Source: Rhodospirillaceae bacterium (GTDB lineage Bacteria > Pseudomonadota > Alphaproteobacteria > UBA6615). Taken from it: 64,000 nt of DNA. Position 1 is the first letter of the stretch. The number at the start of each line of letters is the position of its first letter. The position numbers were made by a program, and so were the translations under genes. The stretch covers positions 99,844-163,843 of the forward strand of contig JABIVD010000022.1 in the NCBI GenBank assembly GCA_018667335.1. Direction: 5' to 3'. The notes beneath the pieces were generated by a model. The model ran no database searches, was not told where the DNA came from, and saw only the letters and a program-made list of their open reading frames with translations. Shown here one piece after another: positions 1-9,077 of this stretch.

Positions 1-128
1 CACGATACCTCGTCCAGGGTCGCCTGACCGAGTTGTCGCCGGGCGCCACCCGCCGCTACAGAGGCTTCCGGTGCCACTCTTCATCGCCCCTGAGCTTGTG
101 CTATAGGAGTCCAGCATTACGCGTGCGT

Positions 129-205
129 GGGCCCGTAGTTCAGTTGGTTAGAACGGACCGCTCATAACGGTCATGTCGCAGGTTCGAGTCCTGCCGGGCC
201 CACCA
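129..205 (+). tRNA. tRNA with CAU anticodon, probably tRNA-Ile2 (lysidine-modified)
   Basis: The cloverleaf is complete: a 7-bp acceptor stem (GGGCCCG with CGGGCCC), discriminator A at 202 and an encoded CCA at 203-205. The anticodon loop is CTCATAA, so the anticodon is CAT. The T arm contains GGTTCGAGTCC. CAT can mean elongator Met or the minor Ile tRNA whose C34 is changed to lysidine by TilS. The acceptor stem has C4-G69 and C5-G68, which are TilS identity pairs in E. coli Ile2 and are absent from E. coli elongator Met. This favours Ile2. The absence of the initiator C1xA72 mismatch rules out fMet. Confidence 0.93.
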
Positions 206-242
206 TTTCCCGCGCGATTCCGCGGTCCCGGAGTTTGTTTCT

Positions 243-1001
243 TTGGAATTCTTGCCTGCCGATATCGATGCGACGGCCGCCGTCGCGCTCGTCGCCGCGA
301 CCTTCATCGGCAATATCATCTCCGGCATTATGGGCGTCGGCGGGGGGATCATCCTGCTGGCGGTCATGGCCACTCTGATGCCGGCCGCGGCGATCATCCC
401 GATCCATGGCATTGCGCAGCTGGGGGCCAACATCTTCCGGGGCACCATCCAGCGGGCCCATATCGACTGGCTGACCTTCGTTTGGTTTGCCATTGGCAGC
501 GTCGTCGGCGTGGCCGTGGGTGGCAGCATCGTCGTCACGCTCCCGCCCGATATCCTGCGCGCCGGGCTGGGGTTGTTCATCCTCTACGCGGTCTGGGCGC
601 CGCGGCTGAAATTCGTCAGTGAAGGCAATGTGATCACGGTGTTCGTCGGCGTTGCATCGAGCATCCTGACCATGTTCTTCGGCGCGACAGGGCCCTTCGC
701 GATGGCGCTGCTCAGCCAGCGTGGCTACACGCCCCAGGGGCTGGTTGGCACCCATTCGGCCTGCATGGGTGCGCAGCATGGCCTCAAGATCGTCGTCTTC
801 GGGATCCTCGGGTTCGCATTTTCCGAATGGCTGGGGCTGGTTGCAATGCTGCTGCTGGCCTCGCTGGCGGGCAGCCTGATCGGGAGCTATGCACTTCGCC
901 GGATATCCGCTGGCGCCTACGCCATCGTCCTGAAGGTGATCCTGACGGCCCTCGCAGCGAACCTGCTGGCCGTGGCTTTCGGGATCTACAGCATCACCTG
1001 A
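243..1001 (+). CDS. TauE/SafE family membrane permease (sulfite exporter family)
   Basis: This is a 252-residue hydrophobic protein with about eight predicted membrane segments. A glycine-rich repeat of the family (IMGVGGGI) lies near residue 30, and a second half-repeat begins near residue 125 around FFGATGPFAMALL. Members export or import small sulfur or carbon anions such as sulfite and sulfoacetate, but the substrate cannot be read from the sequence. The start appears to be TTG at 243, with a GGAG about 9 bases upstream and no in-frame ATG before the first membrane segment. It lies just after the tRNA and upstream of the redox selenoprotein candidate, and a 139-base gap separates it from that gene. 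Confidence 0.85.
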   Translation: MEFLPADIDATAAVALVAATFIGNIISGIMGVGGGIILLAVMATLMPAAAIIPIHGIAQLGANIFRGTIQRAHIDWLTFVWFAIGSVVGVAVGGSIVVTLPPDILRAGLGLFILYAVWAPRLKFVSEGNVITVFVGVASSILTMFFGATGPFAMALLSQRGYTPQGLVGTHSACMGAQHGLKIVVFGILGFAFSEWLGLVAMLLLASLAGSLIGSYALRRISAGAYAIVLKVILTALAANLLAVAFGIYSIT

Positions 1002-1140
1002 TAAGCGCGGTTTTCGCGATAACCATACGCCTGGTGTCACAAGTCATTGATTCCCCGGTCACGGGTCGGGCATTGGTCGATGCCCCATATGGGGTGTAGG
1101 GTTCGGCTCGGCCGATTAACGGCCAGAAAGAGGGGTAAGC

Positions 1141-1785
1141 ATGAGTTTACAGGAAAAGCTTGCGGAGATTAGTGCCGCCGGCGCGAAGCGAATGCCTGAG
1201 GAAGTGCGCGCGACGATGGGCAAGGCGACCCAGGAATTGCGCGAGTCCGGCATTCTGGACCGCACCATCAAGGTGGGCGACAAATTGCCGGCCTTCAGTC
1301 TCACAAACGCCAACGGCGAAATGGTGAATTCCGCCGACCTGCTGTCCAAGGGAGCTGTCGTCCTGACGGTGTTCCGCGGCCACTGGTGACCGTATTGCAA
1401 TGCAGAGCTGTATGCTATGCGCGATATCGTACCCGCACTCGACGAAGCCGGCGCCACCCTGGTTGCCATCACCCCTCAGCTCGTCGAGCACAACAAGGCC
1501 ATGACTGAAAAGCACGGCCTGAATTTTGAAATGCTTTCCGATCCCGGACACGGCTATCTGGCCGAGCTCGGTCTCAAGTTCGAAATTCCGCCGGAGGTCA
1601 AAGCGATCTACCAGGGATTCGGGCTCGATATTCCGGGCACGAACGGCGACGACAGCTGGACGCTGCCGATGCCGGGCCGGATCGTTGTCGACAGCAGCGG
1701 CGTTGTCCGCGCGACGGACATCGACCCGAACTACGCGTCACGGCCGGAGCCGGAGAAGACGCTGGCGGACGTGCAGGCCCTGTAG
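1141..1785 (+). CDS. Peroxiredoxin-like (AhpC/TSA) protein, probable selenoprotein with Sec83
   Basis: Reading through an in-frame TGA at 1387-1389 gives a 214-residue thioredoxin-fold protein of the peroxiredoxin-like family. Upstream of the TGA are the expected helix and VGDKLPAFSLTN strand, then VVLTVFRGHW. After it the frame continues as PYCNAEL. Family members read RGxWCPYCN here, so the TGA replaces the first, nucleophilic Cys of a CxxC motif and gives U83-P-Y-C86. A hairpin starts 7 bases after the TGA. AGAGGGGTAAGC before the ATG is a good ribosome site and a strong terminator follows at 1817. The likely role is thiol peroxidase or disulfide reductase in the cytosol. Alternatives are a nonsense mutation or a single base error (TGC to TGA). 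SelA, SelB and tRNA-Sec are not in this window. Confidence 0.8.
1390..1416 (+). promoter_or_regulatory. Candidate bacterial SECIS element
   Basis: Just after the in-frame TGA, GCA (1397-1399) plus TGCA (1401-1404) can pair with TGTA (1409-1412) plus TGC (1413-1415). This gives a 7-bp stem with one bulged A and a GAGC tetraloop at 1405-1408. Bacterial SECIS hairpins lie inside the reading frame just after UGA and carry a G at the start of the apical loop, as here. The loop begins 16 bases after the UGA, at the short end of the usual spacing. The pairing was found by eye and no folding energy was computed. Confidence 0.5.
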
Positions 1786-1816
1786 CCGACCCGCTGCGTT
1801 TTGTTGAACGTTCAAG

Positions 1817-1850
1817 ACCCCATCTGCGGTTCACCCGCGGATGGGGTTTT
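1817..1850 (+). terminator. Rho-independent terminator after the selenoprotein gene
   Basis: ACCCCATCTGCGG pairs over 13 bp (one G-T pair) with CCGCGGATGGGGT around a 5-base loop, and a T run follows. It ends the transcript of the peroxiredoxin-like gene. Confidence 0.88.
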
Positions 1851-1903
1851 GTCGTTATGGGGGCAGCGCGCGATCGGTACGCGCGTGACCGGCGCATGGG
1901 GGG

Positions 1904-2887
1904 TCAGCGCGTGACAGGCGCGTTGGGCAGCAGGGCGTGGCAGTGGAGATAGACGAGCTCGCCCGACCCCAGCGCGCGTTCCAGGCGAACCCAGTATTCG
2001 GCTTCCCGCATCATCGTGTTGACGAAGTCACGGGTGAGTTCCTCGCGCTTCAGCCCGTCGATGAATTGTGCCCAACCGGCGAGAATCATCTGGCGATAGC
2101 GCGTTGAGGCATCCTCGAAGCTTCTGACCTGCAAGCCGGCGCCCTCGAGGACGTCGCGACAGGCTTCCATGGTCCAGAGATGGGGTGCCTCTGTCTCCCT
2201 AGCGGTCCAGGCGGTGACGGGATCGGACGCGCCGGATTTGTCGGTGGCGAGCACGAAGTCGGTCATGATCAGGGAACCGCCGGTCTTCAGACTCATACGG
2301 ATCGTCTTGAGGACCGCCTGCTTGTCGCGCATCCGAAACAGACGTTCGCGCAGCAATACGGCGTGAAATTTGTTTTCGGGCAGCTCGAGCGTATCGGGGT
2401 CATACACGGTGATCGGTGCACGTTTTGCGAGACCGCGGCGGACGGAAAGTTTCTGGGCCCGGCCGACCAGTTCCCGGTCGGGATCGGATGCCGTGACCCA
2501 GAGGCCAAGTCCGCCGACCATGCGCCGCACGCCGCCGCCGAGCCCGGCAGACAGGTCGAGCGCGGACTTCGAGGAGTTCAACGCGGCGGGCTGCAGGAGC
2601 GTATCAATGTAGCGCGCCCCGCCCGGTTCGACCATTTCGTTGTCTTCATCGGAGATCGCCCAGAGCCGTCGGCAGAACGAAACGCGTTTTTCCGTCCAGG
2701 CCAGTCCGGTGTCTTCGGGGCTGTCGCGCGTGATCGCCTCGGGGTCGCCCTCGGCACCAGGTTCGGCCGAGACGCTGCCGTCACCCGATATGGGCGCGCG
2801 ATCGCCATTCCACCAGCGCCTGAAGCGCTCGAGGAACGGTATATAGCCGTCATCGGACTCTGCGTCGCCGTGTCGCGCGCGTACCAT
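1904..2887 (-). CDS. Class I SAM-dependent methyltransferase, divergent
   Basis: The protein has 327 residues. A Rossmann-type SAM site appears around residues 109-120 (ALDLSAGLGGG), followed by an acidic strand end (VTASDPD), a DTLELPENKF segment and a post-motif strand (LKTGGSLIMTDFVL). The first 100 residues are acidic and low in complexity, with no recognised domain. The C-terminal 80 residues are helical and may cap the active site. The substrate is unknown. The gene stands alone and points away from the acyl-CoA synthetase gene, with a 199-base divergent spacer between them. Confidence 0.75.
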   Translation of the reverse strand: MVRARHGDAESDDGYIPFLERFRRWWNGDRAPISGDGSVSAEPGAEGDPEAITRDSPEDTGLAWTEKRVSFCRRLWAISDEDNEMVEPGGARYIDTLLQPAALNSSKSALDLSAGLGGGVRRMVGGLGLWVTASDPDRELVGRAQKLSVRRGLAKRAPITVYDPDTLELPENKFHAVLLRERLFRMRDKQAVLKTIRMSLKTGGSLIMTDFVLATDKSGASDPVTAWTARETEAPHLWTMEACRDVLEGAGLQVRSFEDASTRYRQMILAGWAQFIDGLKREELTRDFVNTMMREAEYWVRLERALGSGELVYLHCHALLPNAPVTR

Positions 2888-3086
2888 TTGGACGCCTCAG
2901 TCGTGTACTGCCGGGTATCACATGTTGCTGAACGCGGACCATGGCACTCATAGGGTTAAGTTCCGGTAAACCCACGGCATTGAACAGGCGCTTGAAAGCG
3001 GGGAAATGCAGCGCGATTCCGGGGATCTCGATTTTGGGTGTCACGCGGTTTTGCTAGGATATGATGTGCATGCACGGGAGCACGCC

Positions 3087-4778
<1,692 letters not shown>

Positions 4779-4789
4779 AACATAGATTT

Positions 4790-4862
4790 CGTCATGCCCG
4801 GGCGCGACCCGGGCATTTTATCGGTGGTGCCTAAGATGCGCGGATCAAGTCCGCGCATGACG
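4790..4862. repeat. Palindromic intergenic repeat, family A copy 1
   Basis: A composite of two inverted repeats. The left arm runs CGTCATGCCCGG to CCGGGCAT, and the right arm is GATGCGCGGATCAAGTCCGC ending CATGACG. The outer ends are also complementary, so the whole folds as a cruciform. Two closely related copies lie at 6399-6472 and 6519-6592. It sits right after the acyl-CoA synthetase stop and may act as a terminator or mRNA stabiliser. Confidence 0.85.
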
Positions 4863-4865
4863 AAA

Positions 4866-4935
4866 CGGGCGGGTTTGAAACCCGCCCCTACGGAATTTTC
4901 TTCGCGCGGGTAGGGGCGGGTCTGTGACCCGCCCG
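4866..4935. repeat. Double-hairpin repeat, family B copy 1
   Basis: Two hairpins in tandem: GGGCGGGTTTGAAACCCGCC then, after a short spacer, GGGCGGGTCTGTGACCCGCC, both edged by CCCCTAC or GTAGGGG. The same two-hairpin unit recurs in the same orientation at 5658-5728, on the other side of the flavin reductase gene. Confidence 0.85.
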
Positions 4936-4952
4936 GTGAAGCCGATGGCCGC

Positions 4953-5606
4953 CTAGTTCCGCTCGCCCGTATTCGGGTGGCCGACGTCGGGCTGAATGTA
5001 CGGCGCTTGCATCTCGTAGATATCGTGGGTCCGGCAGTAGCGCGGGCCGCCGAGGCGCCCGACGGGCTGGAGCGTGTGGGGGTTGATGTACTTGTCGTCG
5101 AGCATCAGGTCCTCGCGCACATGCCAGCGCAGGACCTTGCCGATCACCAGATAGGTCTTCCAGTCGTCGCCGAACTCCTGCATTTGCTCGAACTGGCACT
5201 CCATGGCCACGGGGCAGTCCTTGATGCGCGGCGCGTCGACCAGATCCGACGGGACGGTCTCAAGTCCGAGCTCGGCGAACTCGTTCTGGTCACGCGCGAA
5301 ATTGGCCGCGCTGGCGTTCATCTGCTGCTCCCAGCCGTCGGTGACGGTGTGGACTACGTAGCCGCCGGTCGTGGAGATGTTGGCCGCCGTGTCCTTCTTT
5401 TCCTTCTCGCGCTCACCCACGGTGATTGAGACCAGAGGCGGGTAGTGGGAGACGATGGAAAAGAAGGAGAAGGGCGCCAGGTTGGGCACGCCGTTCTCGT
5501 CCATGGAGCTGACCCAGGCGATGGGGCGCGGCACGATCGAGCCGATCAGCAGGCGGTAGCATTGCTGGTGGTCGATCTCGTCGCTGTTGAAAATCCTGTA
5601 GTCCAT
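4953..5606 (-). CDS. Flavin reductase family protein (FMN-binding split barrel)
   Basis: This 217-residue protein has the typical N-terminal signature GSIVPRPIAWVSSMDENG (residues 22-39) followed by NLAPFSFFSIVSHYPP, which binds FMN. Members reduce flavin with NAD(P)H or act as flavoproteins of unknown substrate. The C-terminal half (LGGPRYCRTHDIYEM) is typical of the DIM6/NTAB subgroup. The gene stands alone between two copies of repeat family B, with no monooxygenase partner nearby. Two LLM or flavin-dependent enzymes elsewhere in the window could use reduced flavin, but no linkage is shown. Confidence 0.87.
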   Translation of the reverse strand: MDYRIFNSDEIDHQQCYRLLIGSIVPRPIAWVSSMDENGVPNLAPFSFFSIVSHYPPLVSITVGEREKEKKDTAANISTTGGYVVHTVTDGWEQQMNASAANFARDQNEFAELGLETVPSDLVDAPRIKDCPVAMECQFEQMQEFGDDWKTYLVIGKVLRWHVREDLMLDDKYINPHTLQPVGRLGGPRYCRTHDIYEMQAPYIQPDVGHPNTGERN

Positions 5607-5657
5607 GACCTGTCTCCCGAAGCGTTATCTCTTCATAGCCCGTTCGCGTAGTCGGGA

Positions 5658-5728
5658 GTAGGGCGGGTTTGAAACCTGCCCCTACAGCCTCCGTCACACG
5701 CCGTAGGGGCGGGTCTGTGACCCGTCCG
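5658..5728. repeat. Double-hairpin repeat, family B copy 2
   Basis: GTAGGGCGGGTTTGAAACC then a second hairpin GTAGGGGCGGGTCTGTGACC. It has the same order and orientation as copy 1 at 4866-4935. It overlaps the promoter region of the hemerythrin gene at 5769 and the upstream side of the flavin reductase gene. Confidence 0.82.
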
Positions 5729-5768
5729 CTCTTTGCACGCGCGCGCCATTGGTGTAAGCCCCGCGACC

Positions 5769-6386
5769 ATGTCGGATGCATCACCAGAAACATTGCCCGA
5801 GGCCCTGTCTCTCACCACCCGTACCGCGCTGCCGGACGGCTTTGCGTTCCTGCTCGCGGAGTTCCCGCGTCCGGTCTGGGAGGGACATCCCAACAACGGC
5901 CAGTGGTGCCAGTTCTGGCTGCAGCGGCACCAGATGTTCCGGGATTACTCCGCGGCGCTGACCGATGCGTGCGCGCAGCTGTCCGACGGGAAGATCGAAG
6001 CGCAGGCCTTTCACGAATGGTTCGTGCCTCGGGTGAATTTCTATCTCGGCGAGATCGACACCCATCACAAGATCGAAGAGCATCACTATTTCCCCGCGCT
6101 GGCGCAGGCGGACGAGAAGATGGAACGCGGGATCGCGCTGCTCGAAGGTGATCACCGGGTGGTGCACGATCGGCTGATCGCGGCGCACGGGACGATCGTG
6201 GCGCTGGATGCGGCGATCCGTGAGGCGGCGGGTGATGTCGCGTCAGCTGCATCGTCTGCTGCCGGGGCGGCACGTGACGGGATTGCCGCTTTGGGCGACG
6301 CGCTCGGCCATCACCTGGATGACGAGGAAGACATCATCGTGCCTCTGATCCTCGACCGCACGGAGCCGGTGCTGGGGATCGGTTGA
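5769..6386 (+). CDS. Hemerythrin HHE domain protein
   Basis: This 205-residue four-helix protein carries the non-haem di-iron ligands of the hemerythrin fold: a histidine in RHQMF, HHKIEEHHYF near residue 100, DHRVVHDRL near 125, and HHLDDEED near 185. Such proteins bind oxygen, NO or iron in the cytosol. ATG 5769 (MSDASPE) is preferred over a TTG at 5733 because the TTG extension reads into the repeat. The last codons (encoding TEPVLGIG) lie in a sequence that is repeated twice more downstream, so the gene's 3' end has been copied in tandem. Confidence 0.87.
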   Translation: MSDASPETLPEALSLTTRTALPDGFAFLLAEFPRPVWEGHPNNGQWCQFWLQRHQMFRDYSAALTDACAQLSDGKIEAQAFHEWFVPRVNFYLGEIDTHHKIEEHHYFPALAQADEKMERGIALLEGDHRVVHDRLIAAHGTIVALDAAIREAAGDVASAASSAAGAARDGIAALGDALGHHLDDEEDIIVPLILDRTEPVLGIG

Positions 6387-6625
6387 AGACGTTCTCCCCG
6401 TCATGCCCGGACTTGATCCGGGTATCTTGTCGAATGGTGCCGGAGATGCGCGGATCAAGTCCGCGCATGACGGTGTTTTAGGAGCCGGTGCTGGGGATCG
6501 GGTAGCGACCCCCAATGTCGTCATGCCCGGACTTGATCCGGGCATCTTGCCGATCGGGGGATGAGATGCGCGGATCAAGTCCGCGCATGACGGTGTTTTG
6601 GGAGCCGGTGCTGGGGATCGGGTAG
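6362..6625. repeat. Tandem duplication of a gene 3' end plus palindromic repeat A
   Basis: The string GGAGCCGGTGCTGGGGATCG occurs at 6362, 6481 and 6601, giving unit lengths of 119 and 120 bases. Each full unit holds the last codons of the hemerythrin gene followed by one family A palindrome (6399-6472 and 6519-6592); the third is partial and ends near the sthA stop. The palindromes share their core and differ in the central spacer. Confidence 0.9.
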
Positions 6626-6627
6626 GG

Positions 6628-8076
6628 CTATTCCAGCCGGTTGAGGCCGTCGAAGGCGGCCGTCTTGTAGCATTCGGCCAGGGTCGGATAGTTGAAGACC
6701 GTATCGACGAAATAGTCGATCGTGCCGCTGTGGGCCATGACCGCCTGGCCGATATGGATGAGTTCGGACGCGCCTTCGCCCAGGATGCTGACCCCGAGAA
6801 TCTCGCGGGTTTCGACGTGGAACAGCATCTTCAGCATGCCCGTGGAATCGCCGATGATCTGGCCGCGGGATATTTCCTTGTAGAACGCCTTGCCCACCTC
6901 GTAGGGGACACCTTCGGCGGTGAGCTCTTCCTCGTTGGCGCCAACCACCGAGATTTCCGGGATCGTGTAGATGCCATAGGGAAAGAGCTGGGCGACGCCG
7001 GACACCGACGCGTCGAACGCATGACAGGCGGCGAGGCGACCCTGTTCCATCGAGGTCGACGCGAGACTGGGGAAACCGATCACGTCACCGGCCGCGTAGA
7101 TGTTCGAAACATTGGTCCGATAGTTGCTGTCGACCGTCAGGCGGCCGCGCTCGTCGGCCTCGAGGCCGGCGGCGGCGAGGTCGAGCTCGCGGGTCGCACC
7201 GGTGCGCCCGACGCTGTAGAGCGCCTTGTGGGCCACGATATTCTTGCCGCTTTCCAGCACCACGCGCACATGCGTGCCACGCTTGCCTTCCGCCGTGGTG
7301 ATCGATTCCACGCCTTCTCCCAGGCGCAGGGTCACGCGGTTCTGGCGCATCAGGTAGGCCAGCGCGTCGGTGATCTCGCCGTCGACGAAGTCGAGAAGGC
7401 GCGGGCGCTTGTCGATGAGGGTCACGCGCACGCCGAGTGTGGCGAAGATGGTCGCATATTCGAGGCCGATGACCCCGGCGCCGATGACCACCAGGGTGCG
7501 CGGGAGTTCTTCCAGGTCGAGGATGTCGTCGCTGGTGAATACGGACTGCCCATCGAAGGGAATGTCGGGGGATTTGGTGGTCTCGGTGCCCACCGCGATG
7601 ACGATCCTGTCCGCCGTCACCGCGCGTTGGCCGCGACCATCGAAGTAGTCGAGGCGGACCGTGTTGGCGTCGGCGAAGGTGGCTGTCGCCTCGATCACGG
7701 CCACGCCATTGCGGCGCAGCTGGTGATGGGTGACGTCGATCTCATTGCGGATCACATGATCGGCGCGAAACAGCAGGTCCGACATGGCGATGTCATGCTT
7801 CACCACATACGACGCGCCATAGACGTTGCGCTCGCGATAGCCCGACAGGTGCAGTGCTGCTTCGCGCAGGGTCTTGGACGGGATGGTGCCGGTGTTGATG
7901 CACACGCCGCCGACGACGGTGCGGCGCTCGATGATGGCGGCGCGCTTGCCCAGCTTGGCGGCCTGGATGGCGGCGCGCTGGCCGGCCGGCCCCGATCCCA
8001 TGACGATCAGGTCGAAATCATGGCCCTCGCCGGTCGTCGACTGGCCGGTGACGTCTGGTGTGGTCTGATCAAGCAT
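6628..8076 (-). CDS. sthA: Soluble pyridine nucleotide transhydrogenase (Si-specific)
   Basis: This 482-residue flavoprotein transfers hydride between NADPH and NAD+ in the cytosol. It has the two dinucleotide folds and the dimer domain of the pyridine disulfide reductase family: VMGSGPAGQRAA near residue 25, VVIGAGVIGLEYA near 180, GRTGATRELDL near 270 and the FAD loop NIYAAGDVIGFPSL near 310. The redox motif reads GGVCINTGTIPSKTL, where one Cys of the usual CxxxxC pair is Thr, as expected for SthA rather than lipoamide dehydrogenase. ATG 8076 has GGGGAG 7 bases upstream and is preferred to an upstream TTG. Confidence 0.93.
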   Translation of the reverse strand: MLDQTTPDVTGQSTTGEGHDFDLIVMGSGPAGQRAAIQAAKLGKRAAIIERRTVVGGVCINTGTIPSKTLREAALHLSGYRERNVYGASYVVKHDIAMSDLLFRADHVIRNEIDVTHHQLRRNGVAVIEATATFADANTVRLDYFDGRGQRAVTADRIVIAVGTETTKSPDIPFDGQSVFTSDDILDLEELPRTLVVIGAGVIGLEYATIFATLGVRVTLIDKRPRLLDFVDGEITDALAYLMRQNRVTLRLGEGVESITTAEGKRGTHVRVVLESGKNIVAHKALYSVGRTGATRELDLAAAGLEADERGRLTVDSNYRTNVSNIYAAGDVIGFPSLASTSMEQGRLAACHAFDASVSGVAQLFPYGIYTIPEISVVGANEEELTAEGVPYEVGKAFYKEISRGQIIGDSTGMLKMLFHVETREILGVSILGEGASELIHIGQAVMAHSGTIDYFVDTVFNYPTLAECYKTAAFDGLNRLE

Positions 8077-8182
8077 GTTCGCTCCCCGCGTCAAACGGCG
8101 CGCAAGCGCCGGGCAGGGAATCAGAATTGCCTGTTTTGGTTAAGAAACCCTTGGTTGCGGGTAGATGCCGCCGGAACGGCGA

Positions 8183-9004
8183 CTATCCTGATTGGCGGTC
8201 GGGTCGCAAATAAACAAGCCAGTACACCAAAGCGACAAAAACGCTGCCGCCGACGATGTTGCCGATCGTGACCGGGACCAGATTGGCTGCCATCGCGCCG
8301 AACGTGACTCCCTCGGCGCCGAGCAACCAGCCCAGCGGCAGGAGGTACATATTCGCGACCGAATGCTCGAATCCAAGCGCCACAAAGGCGGTGATCGGGA
8401 AAATGATTGCGAGGATCTTGCCGGCGACCCGATGGGCACTCATGGACAACCAGACCGCGAGGCAGACCAGGGCGTTACACAGGGTGGCGCGCACGAACGC
8501 CTCGAACCAGGTCATCGAAAGCTTGCCGGTCGCGATCGCAATTGCGGTCTCGGCGACGGCCCCGTCACCGAGGCCGAGCGTGCCGGACCAGAAGACCATT
8601 ACCGCGGTAGCACCGGCGCCCACGAAGTTCGCGATGTAGACGATCACCCAGTTTCGCAGTAGTTGTCCGGTCGTGACCTTCCGGTCGGCCCAGGCCATGA
8701 CGATCAGGTTGTTTCCGGTAAATAACTCGGCCCCGGCGATGATCACCAGGATCAGCCCGAGGGAGAATACGAGACCGCCGATCAGGCGGGTCGGCCCGAA
8801 TCCGAGTGTGCTGCCGGTGATCGACAGCGTGAAGAACATCGCGCCGAATGCGATGAAGGCACCGGCGAGAATACCAAGCACGACCAGCGGCAGCAGCGGA
8901 AGGTTTGCCTTGCTAACCCCGACATTCTCGACCAGATGCGCGATTTCGGCGGGCGCGTAGGGGTCGCGGCCGGTGTTTGGGGGTTCGGGCGTCTTGCTTG
9001 TCAT
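8183..9004 (-). CDS. Formate/nitrite transporter family channel (FocA/NirC-like)
   Basis: The protein has 273 residues and six membrane segments. Family motifs are AGAELFTGNNLIVMAW (about residues 90-105), GFEHSVANMYLLPL (about 200) and GNIVGGSVFVALVYW near the C-terminus. The fold is a pentameric channel for formate, nitrite or hydrosulfide. Specificity is not evident. It lies upstream of sthA on the same strand but about 106 bases apart, so co-transcription is possible. If it carries formate, it would suit an organism with a selenium-dependent formate dehydrogenase, but that is speculation. Confidence 0.92.
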   Translation of the reverse strand: MTSKTPEPPNTGRDPYAPAEIAHLVENVGVSKANLPLLPLVVLGILAGAFIAFGAMFFTLSITGSTLGFGPTRLIGGLVFSLGLILVIIAGAELFTGNNLIVMAWADRKVTTGQLLRNWVIVYIANFVGAGATAVMVFWSGTLGLGDGAVAETAIAIATGKLSMTWFEAFVRATLCNALVCLAVWLSMSAHRVAGKILAIIFPITAFVALGFEHSVANMYLLPLGWLLGAEGVTFGAMAANLVPVTIGNIVGGSVFVALVYWLVYLRPDRQSG

Positions 9005-9077
9005 GGCACAATTCTAGCGCGGTCGCTTGGGATGTCACCTGACCTTGATCAAATCGTGGTGCCGAAACGGCTGCACG

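Noticed and set aside
1387..1389. Reading the TGA as a true stop and the two halves as separate genes
   Set aside because: The first half would end just before the redox motif and the second half would begin after it without a ribosome site; neither makes a complete fold.
4790..6592. Three similar palindromic repeats considered as a CRISPR array
   Set aside because: Copies are self-complementary, irregularly spaced and differ in the middle. There are no unique spacers of uniform length and no cas genes.
6598..8271. Open frame of 557 codons on the plus strand
   Set aside because: It runs antisense through sthA, whose motifs and ribosome site are clear. The frame is a by-product of high GC and has no recognisable domain.
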